A DNA stretch of 64,000 bases from CAZRQL01 sp964602415 (GTDB lineage: Bacteria > Bacteroidota > Bacteroidia > Cytophagales > Flammeovirgaceae). Positions 26,501-34,803 of this stretch are shown piece after piece. The DNA lies in assembly GCA_964602415.1 (NCBI GenBank), contig CAZRQL010000006.1, forward strand, positions 1-64,000, written 5' to 3'. Both the position numbers and the translations under genes were made by a program. The notes beneath the pieces were generated by a model. That model was not told the DNA's origin, did no database searches, and saw only the letters and a list, made by a program, of their open reading frames with translations. Position 1 is the first letter of the stretch; each line of letters starts with the position of its first letter.

Positions 26501-26793
26501 GACTCGTCTTTTTGGTGCGCTATCCAAAGTTGATTGTGCCACTCTGTCAGTGCTTTAATCGGTTTGGAGTTTAGGCTGTCGTTTTCGTTGTAATTTTTAA
26601 AATTTGAACCGTTGTAGCGGAAAAGGCCACTATTTGTTCCAATCCAAAGCCAGCCTTGTTGAGATTTGTACAGGGAATAAACCCCTATTTTTTGCTCTTT
26701 TTTAAGCGGATTGAGCACTTTAATCTGCACTTGTTGCGCATGAGCACTAAGGCCAAAAATCAACAATAAGAGATAGTAGAGATGGTTTTTCAT
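23593..26793 (-). pseudogene. Propeller sensor with SpoIIE phosphatase, interrupted by an in-frame TAA
   Basis: One reading frame of 1067 codons broken by a single TAA (26076-26074, codon 240). Both sides are in the same frame, so this is a nonsense change, not a frameshift. Order: signal peptide (ends SAHAQ); two-component-regulator-type propeller repeats (GWLWIGTNSGLFRY, DNIWVSTESLGMVFFD, GEIWISTYNGVFYA, GHIWLATEKGTWKY); a Y_Y_Y domain (LPPGEYIFKVRATQ); one membrane helix near residue 730; a coiled coil; and a SpoIIE/PP2C domain with INYAKRIQNAFLP, RDIVSGDFYW, DCTGHGVPGAFM and SDGMPDQFGG. Around the stop the text reads FFD-stop-QKKKFTYF, where Lys (AAA to TAA) would fit. The C-terminal part alone could start at 25989 but has no signal peptide. 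It overlaps rmuC's stop by 4 bases. Confidence 0.8.
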
Positions 26794-28028
26794 TCGATTT
26801 CGTGTGTTGGGTTATCTTTTTCCAAATATTCAATATTTCTAAGGCTTTTTTCGATTTTATTGCTGTGGTTATTGGACAGTTCATCAATTTGTTTTCCTGC
26901 GGCTTCTATGTTTTTGCGTGCTGCAATCAATGTTTTTCCAAAGTTTTCAAATTCTTTTTTCACCTGTGCCAACACTTTCCACACTTCGGAAGAGCGTTTT
27001 TGGATGGCCAAAGTCCTAAATCCCATTTGCAAACTATTTAAAATAGCCGCCAATGTAGTGGGGCCGGTTAATATGATTTTGTATTCTTTTTGCAACCATT
27101 CGATAAGTCCTACCTCTCTGACTGCTTCGGCATACAAACCCTCAAAAGGCAAAAACATCAGCGCAAAATCGGTTGTGTAGGGGGGATGAATGTATTTTTC
27201 GGCCACTTCTTTGGCACTTTTGACTAAAAATGCTTTAAGATTTTTGGCAGCAATTTCGATGTCTGCTTTTTCGCCGCTTTGGTAGGCTTGGGATAGTTGG
27301 GCGTATTTTTCAATGGGAAATTTTGAATCAATGGGCAAATACACAAACTCACCTTCTTGCAGGCCGGGCAGTTTGATGGCAAATTCGACGGTTTGCTGGG
27401 ACAAAGGTTTCACTTTTTGATTTCGGCTGTATTGGGAAGGGGCTAAAATATTTTCCAAAATGGCCTCCAATTGCACTTCTCCCAACATGCCTCCGGTTTT
27501 GACATTGCTCAAAATCTTCTTCAAATCGCCCACCCCTCCGGCCAAGGTTTTCATCTCGCCCAGCCCTTCGTGAACGGCTTGCAAACGCTCGCTGACCAGA
27601 TTAAAACTCTCAGAAAGACGCTTTTCGAGGGTAGATTGAAGTTTTTCGTCCACTGTTTTTCGCATTTCTTCCAATTTGCGTTCGTTGTCGGTTTGGAGTT
27701 GGCGCAAGCGGGTTTCCAGTGTTTCGCGGATGGCTTCCAATTTGCGTTCGGTGTCTTCTTTGAGTTTTTGTTGAAACAAAACAGATTTTTCGAGGTTTTG
27801 CAGTTGCAGGGCAAAACTTTTGTCTATTTGTTGCTGAAAAGCCGCAAAAGATTGGCTCATGTCTTGGCGGTTGTCTCGGGCAGTGCGGCCAAACTCTTCG
27901 CGGTTTTGGGCAATTTCGCTGCGCAAAAGTGTCTCAAACCGTGTAAACCGCTCCCGGCTGTCCGGGCGAAACAGCAAGAAAAGCAGCAGCGCAACCACTA
28001 CCAAAAGCAATACAATTACCCACTCCAT
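26790..28028 (-). CDS. rmuC: DNA recombination protein RmuC
   Basis: 412 residues. An N-terminal membrane helix (VLLLVVVALLLFLLF), a long coiled coil (about 30-150) rich in Glu, Gln and Arg, then the RmuC nuclease-like core: LSNVKTGGMLGEVQLEAILENIL, VEFAIKLPG, YLPIDSKFPIEKY, PPYTTDFALMFLPFEGLYAEA, and ILTGPTTLAAILNSLQMGFR. The family limits inversion at short repeats and is predicted to cleave DNA. Start at 28028 keeps the helix. Its stop overlaps the start of the sensor gene by 4 bases, so that gene is in its operon. Confidence 0.9.
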   Translation of the reverse strand: MEWVIVLLLVVVALLLFLLFRPDSRERFTRFETLLRSEIAQNREEFGRTARDNRQDMSQSFAAFQQQIDKSFALQLQNLEKSVLFQQKLKEDTERKLEAIRETLETRLRQLQTDNERKLEEMRKTVDEKLQSTLEKRLSESFNLVSERLQAVHEGLGEMKTLAGGVGDLKKILSNVKTGGMLGEVQLEAILENILAPSQYSRNQKVKPLSQQTVEFAIKLPGLQEGEFVYLPIDSKFPIEKYAQLSQAYQSGEKADIEIAAKNLKAFLVKSAKEVAEKYIHPPYTTDFALMFLPFEGLYAEAVREVGLIEWLQKEYKIILTGPTTLAAILNSLQMGFRTLAIQKRSSEVWKVLAQVKKEFENFGKTLIAARKNIEAAGKQIDELSNNHSNKIEKSLRNIEYLEKDNPTHEIE

Positions 28029-28084
28029 TCGGCTTAGACTTTTGACAAAAATAGGCTTTCTATTTTAGAACAAACAAATAAGAA

Positions 28085-28117
28085 TTGAAAGGGTAATTTT
28101 AATTTTTTTTAATTTTG
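28085..28117 (+). promoter_or_regulatory. Promoter of deoC-menC
   Basis: TTG (28085-28087), 22 bases, TAATTTTG (28110-28117); the ATG follows 7 bases later, so the leader is very short. Confidence 0.45.
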
Positions 28118-28124
28118 TAAAAAA

Positions 28125-28799
28125 ATGCCATTGGACAACTCAATTTGCCGACATATAGAATACACCAATTTGTCGCGAGAGATTACTTCTTCCCAGATTG
28201 ACCAGATGCTCGAAAACTGTGTGAAATACAATTTTTTAGGTATTTGTCTGCCTCCTTATTGGGTCAAAAAAGCCGCGCGCGACAAGCCCAAAGACTTGGT
28301 TTTGGTTACGGTGGTGGGCTTTCCTTTTGGATACCATCTAACAGAAACCAAAGTTGCAGAGACCCAAGCCATGATAGATTTTGGTGCGCAAGAGATAGAT
28401 TTGGTGATGAATCTATCGGCCTTTAAAAGTGGCGCAGCCGAAGACTGGGTCAAACCCGAAGTAGCCAAAATAGCCAAACTGTGCCACCAAAACCAAGTTC
28501 TGCTCAAACTTATCATCGAAACAAGTTTTTTGACCGAAGAGGAGATTGTCAAGGCTTGTAGGATAGGCAGTGATGCAGGGGCGGATTTTATCAAAACCTC
28601 TACCGGAGTGGGTACAGAGGCCATAAACAGCGAAACAGTCGCTTTAATTAAAAAAAATACACCTCCGCATGTGGGCATCAAAGCCAGCGGGGGCATCGGC
28701 AGCCTCCTACAAGCCAAACAGCTCATTGAAGCAGGTGCAGAAAGATTGGGCACATCAAAAGCCGTCCTCATTGCAGAGCAAGAAATGATGCAAGCATGA
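28125..28799 (+). CDS. deoC: Deoxyribose-phosphate aldolase
   Basis: 224 residues, a TIM barrel class I aldolase that splits 2-deoxyribose 5-phosphate to glyceraldehyde 3-phosphate and acetaldehyde. Seen: HIEYTNLSREITSSQ, VVGFPFGYHLTETKVAE, LKLIIETSFLTEEE with the Lys/Glu pair, GADFIKTSTGVGTE with the Schiff-base Lys, and VGIKASGGIGSLLQA. It has the usual deoC length. The last four bases overlap menC. Confidence 0.93.
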   Translation: MPLDNSICRHIEYTNLSREITSSQIDQMLENCVKYNFLGICLPPYWVKKAARDKPKDLVLVTVVGFPFGYHLTETKVAETQAMIDFGAQEIDLVMNLSAFKSGAAEDWVKPEVAKIAKLCHQNQVLLKLIIETSFLTEEEIVKACRIGSDAGADFIKTSTGVGTEAINSETVALIKKNTPPHVGIKASGGIGSLLQAKQLIEAGAERLGTSKAVLIAEQEMMQA

Positions 28800-29839
28800 G
28801 GAAACTTGATTTTGAGTGGTCGTACAGGGAGTTGCGGTTTCGCTTTGATGCCGGAACTTCGAGGGGGGTATTGAAATCCAAACCCTCGTATTTTGTCAAA
28901 CTGTTTTATAGCGATGAGCCTGAGGTTGTTGGGCTGGGCGAGGCAGGACTGATACCCGGACTGAGTCCCGACTTTAGCGCAGAGTATGGCTCAAAGTTCC
29001 CATTGATTTGTAAAAGTTTTTGCCAAGGAAAACCTGTCGAAGGCTACCCCGCCGCAAAAATGGCACTGGAAACCGCCCTCCAAGACCTCAATTTGGGAGG
29101 CAAAAGAGTGGTTTTTGACAATGATTTTGTCAAAGGCAAACCCATCGCCATCAATGGGCTTATCTGGATGGGCACTTTTGAACAGATGCGTGAGCAAATT
29201 GACCTCAAAGTGAGTCAAGGGTTTACTTGCCTGAAGCTCAAAGTCGGAGCCATTGATTTTGAGGTAGAACTGGAACTGTTACGCTACATAAGAACCCGCT
29301 TCGACCCCAATCTTACCATCCGTGTAGATGCCAACGGTGCGTTTTCGGCTGCCGAAGCTATGGACAAACTAACCCGCTTGGCTGAGTTTGATTTGCACAG
29401 CATTGAGCAACCCATTGCCGCAGGCCAACATAAAGAAATGGCGAGACTCTGCCAAACCTCACCCCTGCCTATCGCACTGGATGAAGAACTGTTTGCCCTA
29501 CCCCATTTGGACAAAAGCCTGCTGCTCAGAACCATCCGGCCTGCCTATGTCGTGCTAAAACCCACGCTGTTGGGGGGAATACAGCAAACTTGGCAGTGGA
29601 TAGAAGCCGCCCAAAAAGAAGGCATTGGCTACTGGCTCACCTCCGCTTTGGAATCCAATATCGGCCTCAACGCAATAGCCCAAATGGCAGCACAGACCCA
29701 ATCGCCTCTGCCTCAGGGTTTGGGAACGGGTGCGCTGTTTGAAAACAACTTCGACTCGCCGCTAATAGTGGAAAAGGGATTTATCAGCTACCAAAGCCTG
29801 CATGATTGGAAGGTTGATTTGCAGTGGAAGGGTTGTTAG
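28796..29839 (+). CDS. menC: o-Succinylbenzoate synthase (enolase superfamily)
   Basis: 347 residues. Dehydrates SHCHC to o-succinylbenzoate in menaquinone synthesis. Seen: a capping domain (residues 1-110), then a barrel with FTCLKLKVG (catalytic Lys), TIRVDANGAF, SIEQPI, IALDEEL (three metal ligands Asp, Glu, Asp), YVVLKPTLLGG (second Lys) and WLTSALESNIGLNAIAQ. The SALES...NAIAQ segment is typical of OSBS rather than dipeptide epimerases. It follows deoC with a 4-base overlap, an odd pairing; no other men genes are here. Confidence 0.85.
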   Translation: MRKLDFEWSYRELRFRFDAGTSRGVLKSKPSYFVKLFYSDEPEVVGLGEAGLIPGLSPDFSAEYGSKFPLICKSFCQGKPVEGYPAAKMALETALQDLNLGGKRVVFDNDFVKGKPIAINGLIWMGTFEQMREQIDLKVSQGFTCLKLKVGAIDFEVELELLRYIRTRFDPNLTIRVDANGAFSAAEAMDKLTRLAEFDLHSIEQPIAAGQHKEMARLCQTSPLPIALDEELFALPHLDKSLLLRTIRPAYVVLKPTLLGGIQQTWQWIEAAQKEGIGYWLTSALESNIGLNAIAQMAAQTQSPLPQGLGTGALFENNFDSPLIVEKGFISYQSLHDWKVDLQWKGC

Positions 29840-30090
29840 GCTTGTAGGTGATTGGTGCGCGAAAAAACTCAAAATTTTTCCTGTTTCTTTCTAAATATAT
29901 TCATTCAATTTTATTTGAAGCAATCAAACAACACAGCCACTACAAATTCCTCATCACACTAATTAATTGCTTGTAAACTCCTGATATTGTTATCTTAGAA
30001 CTCGTTAAATTACTCTGCTGAATATAATTATGACAGGGATTTTTTAACCATTTTAAAAAAAAACAACAATCTTTGCGCATTCACGGATTT

Positions 30091-32178
30091 ATGAAAAAAA
30101 CTTTCATTTTGATTTTATTTCATTCTCTATACGCAAATTTGTTGGTTGCACAGGAAAAAATCTTCGTGATTGATTCGGTCAAAAATGAATACAACTTAAA
30201 TGGTTTTACTTATTTCTATGCCGACAGCACAAATCAAATCAGTTTAGAACAAATAAATACAGCCGCTTTTTTACAAAAGATGGAAATTTACGACCGCCCA
30301 TCTTCCATGCCTTTAGTTAAAACCCATTATTGGTACAAAATCACTTTAACAAACCAAACTAAAAACCAAATTGATTTTATACTCGAAGCTGCCGATTTTG
30401 AAAATTTGGATTTCTATCTATTCAAACAAGATAAGCTCCTCGAAGCCCAAAAAACAGGCAAAAAAATCCCTTTAAGTGAGCGTTCTTGGCGTTTCAAACC
30501 GCATGTTTTATTTTTTAAAATTCCTTATCAAGATACGCTAACTGTATTTTGTAAAATAGAGTACCAAACAGGCACACAAGGAAATTTTACAGATATTGTT
30601 TTGAGTTTGCCGCAAATTTCTGTAGAAAAACATATTATAAACAAAAACTACCAACTTTTTTTTCAGGGTGCTTTTGTTTTGATGTTTCTCTACAACCTGT
30701 TTTTTTTCTTAATGGTTAGGGATAGAGCGTACCTCTATTATGCACTGTATATTTTGAGTATGGCTTTGGTGTCTATCGAAGCCTACGAATGGATACAGGA
30801 AAGCCCCGCGCTATTGAGCAAAATTACCAATTTTGTGGCACTTTTTGTAACCATACTTTATACCCAATTTATTCGCTATTTTCTCAATATTCCGAAAGTT
30901 AGCCCTATTATCAATCGCTATTGCAACTATTGGGTGTATTTGCGCATTTTTCTTATTGTCTTAATTATTCTTATTGTCTTAATTATTCCCGATTATCATC
31001 AAGACCCGAACCTTATCACTGAAAACAGCTTCATTCTTTTGGCGTTCATCTTGGATATTTTATTGGGTTTGGTGCTTATTTATGCGGCTTAGCGAGCCAA
31101 TCCTATTTTGACAATTTATATTGTAATGGGTTATTTGGCAATGACTATACCTTTGGCAGTTGCTATTTTAAAACAAATTATTGAAGGCAATGTCAACCCT
31201 GATACAGACGGAGTTATTGTTCAAATTGGTGTTCTTATCGAATTGATGACATTTTCTTTGGGTTTGGGCTACCGTAGTAAAGTTGCTGAAAAAGAGAAAT
31301 TGCAGGCTTCAGAAGAAAACCGCCGAATAGTTGCCGAACAAAACATCGTTTTGGAACAAAAAGTAAGCGAGCGCACTCTCGAACTGCATGAGCAAAAACA
31401 AGCCGTAGAAGAGCGCAACAAGCATATTATGCAAAACATAAACTATGCACGCCGAATACAAGAGGCTTTTTTGCCAAAACAAGAGCATATAAGGCAATAT
31501 TTAGCCGATTTTTTTATTCTTTTCAAACCAAGAGATGTGGTTTCGGGGGATTTTTATTTCTTCGAGCAAATTGAAAACAAAATCATCATTGCGGCTATCG
31601 ACTGCACAGGGCATGGCGTTTCAGGGGCGTTTATGACCATACTGGGTAATGAAATTTTGCATAAATTAGTTGATAATGACCACCTTACAAGTGCAGATTT
31701 GCTCCTAAACGAACTCCACAGAGGCGTGCGCCAAGCCCTCAAGCAAGCCGAAACTGAAAACCGAGACGGCATGGATTTGAGCCTGATTGTTATTGACAGA
31801 CAAAACCGAAAAGTAAGTTTTGCAGGAGCAAAAAACCCGCTTATTTATATTCAAAACAAAGAATTAAATTTATTAAAAGCCGATAAAATGCCGATTGGCG
31901 GTTTGCAAAAAGAACATGAAAGGATCTTTTCTAAGACCGAAATTGAGCTAAATGAGCCTACGGTTTTTTATCTTTTTTCGGATGGTTTCCAAGACCAATT
32001 TGGAGGTTTGCAAAAAAAGAAATTTACGTTGAAGCAATTGGAGAGCCTATTGTTGGAAATTCACGAAAAACCGCTGTCTGAACAAAAAGAAATCCTCGAC
32101 CAAACTTTTGAAAATTGGCGAAGGGAAGGCGAAGAAAAACAAATTGATGATGTGCTAATAATTGGGATAAAAATATGA
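30091..32178 (+). pseudogene. 7TMR-DISM SpoIIE phosphatase, interrupted by an in-frame TAG
   Basis: A single frame of 696 codons interrupted by one TAG at 31090-31092 (codon 334), with no frameshift. Order: signal peptide (ends LLVAQ), 7TMR-DISMED2-like domain (about 25-185, with THYWYKITLTNQT and FYLFKQDKLLE), then seven membrane helices. The stop falls between helices 6 and 7: the text reads LVLIYAA-stop-RANPILTIYIVMGYLA. A coiled coil follows, then a SpoIIE/PP2C domain (INYARRIQEAFLP, RDVVSGDFYF, DCTGHGVSGAFM, SDGFQDQFGG). An 18-bp tandem duplication lies 100 bases before the stop. The ATG at 30091 is chosen over an upstream TTG. A product ending at the stop would be a membrane sensor without output. 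Confidence 0.8.
30953..30988 (+). repeat. 18-bp perfect tandem duplication
   Basis: TTATTGTCTTAATTATTC occurs twice without a gap (30953-30970 and 30971-30988). It keeps the frame and doubles a six-residue hydrophobic block (reading LIVLIILIVLII) in a membrane helix of the 7TMR domain. Confidence 0.9.
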
Positions 32179-32229
32179 AATGAATATAGCTGTCAAATAT
32201 CATCTACATGGAAAAATAGTAATAATATT

Positions 32230-32841
32230 TTATTTCTCGTATCGGTAATGACCAATTATAGGATATTTGAATAACATATCATCAAGCAATTGACCCTCGC
32301 CGATATTATGAACAATCAAAGGTCTTTGCCCATCTATTGATTTTTGATTCGCAACTATGCCTATATGTGTGATTGCGCCGCCTAAGCTCCAACAAACAAT
32401 ATCTCCGGGTTGATAATCACTGGCATGTTGCGATATTTTTATCGAACTACCTTGACGAGTAAAAAAAGTCATCAAATTAGGCACGCGCCTATGGTCAATA
32501 TTTTTATCAGGTCTTGTGAGACCCCAAATTTTGGGATATTTATCAAAGTTTGCTTTCATATCCTGATGCACTTCTTTTTGCAAATCAATTCCCATTTTTC
32601 GGTAAGCTCGTATGATAACATCTGTGCAAACCCCTCTGTCGGAAGGTACATCGCCATTGGGATAGGCAATTCGGAAATAGGTAGGGTCGTAGCGAACTCT
32701 TTGTTTTGTCAATACTATGGCAGAATCTGCTAATCTAAGAGCAAAATTTGACTGTCCAAATGCGGGAAAAAGCGGGAAAAACAACCCAAGAATGATTAAT
32801 ATTTTTAATACACTAAAAAAATTAAGAAGTGGTAAACTCAT
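32230..32841 (-). CDS. DUF1287 (YijF-like, NlpC/P60-related) exported protein
   Basis: 203 residues with an N-terminal signal (ends FPAFGQ). DUF1287 marks: VRYDPTYFRIAYPNGDVPSDRGVCTDVIIRAYRKMGIDLQKEVHQDM, where the Cys of GVCTDV and the later His of GAITHIGIV are the presumed catalytic pair of a papain-like amidase, then DHRRVPNLMTFF and GDIVCW. Likely a periplasmic cell-wall-related hydrolase; no activity has been shown for the family that I know of. Transcribed towards the interrupted sensor gene. Confidence 0.8.
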   Translation of the reverse strand: MSLPLLNFFSVLKILIILGLFFPLFPAFGQSNFALRLADSAIVLTKQRVRYDPTYFRIAYPNGDVPSDRGVCTDVIIRAYRKMGIDLQKEVHQDMKANFDKYPKIWGLTRPDKNIDHRRVPNLMTFFTRQGSSIKISQHASDYQPGDIVCWSLGGAITHIGIVANQKSIDGQRPLIVHNIGEGQLLDDMLFKYPIIGHYRYEK

Positions 32842-33004
32842 CTGGGAATCAAAAAATATAAATTAAATATTTTGAGCAGTAATTTTAATAAAAAAACTTG
32901 AAATATGAACATATGATGTTGCGAGTAATCATAAAAAAAATTAAATTTTAATGGATAAAATATTTTTATTTTTGAAACAATCCCTATTTTTCCGAAAAAC
33001 TATA

Positions 33005-33883
33005 ATGAGAAAAAGTTTACTTATTGGCCTGATAATGGCTTCAAATTGCGTCTTGGCACAAGATTATGCAGATATTGTACGGTTGGAAAGTTATTTTTCC
33101 AATGACCACAGTTCAGGCAAAAATTATTTGACGTACCGACAAATCGCTCTCAATTTGCCCATCGTAAGAAAGCCTAAGACGCTGATTTTTGCCGCTCCTC
33201 GGTTTGATCACGCCAGCGTATCGGAACTCAATAAACTCGGCTCACCCTCTTTGGAGTTTGTGCAGATGGCTCTACCTGTGGGCATTACGCAGCAAATCAA
33301 CGACAGATGGGGCTTTACGGTGATTGGGATTGTGAGACAAAATGGATTTTCTTCGCGTGCTTTTCAGATTGCTCAACTTAGCACCATCAACCGCCGCAGC
33401 CATGAACGGCTTTTGATGCGCTATGGCTTCTATTTCAGCCGTGAATACTTCGCGCCCTTTTTTGTGCCGGTGGTGGGCATTGACTGGAAAGTCAGCGAAA
33501 AATGGCGCGTATTTGGCAACCTACCCATCAACGCCACCATAGAAAACAAAGTCAGCGAAACATACCGCTGGGGAATTTATTTTGGGGCTTTGATTAGTTC
33601 GTTTGAAGCTCCCGATTTTTCTCAAGGGGTTCAGGGCTATTTGCAGCGCAACACCAATGAACTTTATTTGTTTTCGGAGACCTACCTAAGCCCAAAAACC
33701 GTCATGCAAATCCGCATAGGGCATAGCATAGGGCGCAGGCTGAGGCTCTATCAAACCAACGAAACCCTTGATTGGCAAGTAAGTCTGATTAAACCCGAAG
33801 ACACCCGCCCCCTTCGCAGTGCATTGTTTGGAGACGGCATCATCGCTCAACTTAACTTCATATTTAGAGTTTCCAAAGAATAA
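33005..33883 (+). CDS. DUF6268-like outer membrane beta-barrel protein
   Basis: 292 residues from the ATG at 33005, where the signal peptide MRKSLLIGLIMASNCVLAQ begins; the frame is open 18 codons upstream. The rest alternates as in a barrel (QIALNLPIVRKPKTLIFAAPRF, LMRYGFYFSREYFAPFFVPVVGIDW, VMQIRIGHSIGRRLRLY) and ends in a final strand IAQLNFIFRVSKE. It resembles the DUF6268 family of Bacteroidota. Function unknown. The stop overlaps hutG's end by 37 bases tail to tail. Confidence 0.6.
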   Translation: MRKSLLIGLIMASNCVLAQDYADIVRLESYFSNDHSSGKNYLTYRQIALNLPIVRKPKTLIFAAPRFDHASVSELNKLGSPSLEFVQMALPVGITQQINDRWGFTVIGIVRQNGFSSRAFQIAQLSTINRRSHERLLMRYGFYFSREYFAPFFVPVVGIDWKVSEKWRVFGNLPINATIENKVSETYRWGIYFGALISSFEAPDFSQGVQGYLQRNTNELYLFSETYLSPKTVMQIRIGHSIGRRLRLYQTNETLDWQVSLIKPEDTRPLRSALFGDGIIAQLNFIFRVSKE

Positions 33884-34800
33884 GGCTTGGATACAAACTC
33901 CCACAAGAGCCAAGCCGCTGATTTGGCAGTGAGGTTGTCTGCGTCAAAGCGAGGGTTCAGTTCGGCTATTTCAAAGCCAACGACTTCGTAAGTGCTTCTT
34001 ATCCAATCCATAAACGCAATGACCTCTTTGAGCGAAAAACCCAATGGATTGCTGGCACTTACACCGGGCAGGTTCATCACGTCCAAATCGAGTGAGAGCA
34101 GCACTTGCGAGCCTTTTGGTAAATATTGACTAAGCAATTGTTTATCAAGTGTATAGGAATAACCAACAGAGAGCCGCTCGGCTGTGTCAAAAAGGGCTTG
34201 GGTGTTGGCCTGTTTTTGGATACCTGCACAAAAATAGCGAAACGGGCGGCTATGGCTGCGGCAAAGTTGGGCTATTTGATAGAAAGGAGTCCCCGAAGTA
34301 GGCAAAGGAGCGGGCTTGCGCAAATCAAAGTGAGCATCCAAATTGATGATGGCAGGGAAAAAGCCGGCTTGTGAATAGCCAACATAGTGTCCAAAAGCTA
34401 TATCATGCCCCCCCCCCAGCAAAATGGGAAAGTAGCCCACTTGCAGCAAGTCTCTGGTTTTGAGAGCCAATAGCTCATGCGCTTGGTCAAATTCGGCTTG
34501 TGGCGTTTCACTTTCTATCTGCAAAAAAACATCCCCTGCATCAAAAAGGGGTACGTTGGTTTTGGGAAGAGAGCCGGCCCACTCCCTAAGCCTCGCAGGG
34601 CCTTGTGCAGCCCCCGTGCGCCCTTGGTTGCGCCTGACACCTTCGTCACAGGCAAAGCCCAATAGGCAATACCCCTCTGCTTTGGGAAGAGGGGCATTGA
34701 AATCCAACAAATTGACGACTTGATGCCATCTGAGTCCGGCTTGTCCATCTTCTGTATCCACCCGTCCTGTCCAGTTTGAGGGGGATTGGTAGCCAAACAT
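33847..34800 (-). CDS. hutG: Formimidoylglutamase (arginase family)
   Basis: 317 residues. Ureohydrolase fold with the manganese ligands in GGGHDIAFGHYVG, INLDAHFDLR and SLDLDVM, and GFEIAELNPRFD. A Bacteroidota-type N-terminus (YQSPSNWTGRVD, GFACDEGVRRNQGR) points to formimidoylglutamase, which cleaves N-formimidoyl-Glu to Glu and formamide in histidine degradation. No other hut genes are in the window, so arginase or agmatinase activity cannot be excluded. It starts 3 bases after the M17 peptidase gene stops. Confidence 0.8.
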   Translation of the reverse strand: MFGYQSPSNWTGRVDTEDGQAGLRWHQVVNLLDFNAPLPKAEGYCLLGFACDEGVRRNQGRTGAAQGPARLREWAGSLPKTNVPLFDAGDVFLQIESETPQAEFDQAHELLALKTRDLLQVGYFPILLGGGHDIAFGHYVGYSQAGFFPAIINLDAHFDLRKPAPLPTSGTPFYQIAQLCRSHSRPFRYFCAGIQKQANTQALFDTAERLSVGYSYTLDKQLLSQYLPKGSQVLLSLDLDVMNLPGVSASNPLGFSLKEVIAFMDWIRSTYEVVGFEIAELNPRFDADNLTAKSAAWLLWEFVSKPYSLETLNMKLS

Positions 34801-34803
34801 AAA

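Noticed and set aside
34381..34420. C-run in hutG (CCCCCCCCC near 34410) as a frameshift site
   Set aside because: The frame is intact across it (LLGGGHD), so it is normal coding sequence.
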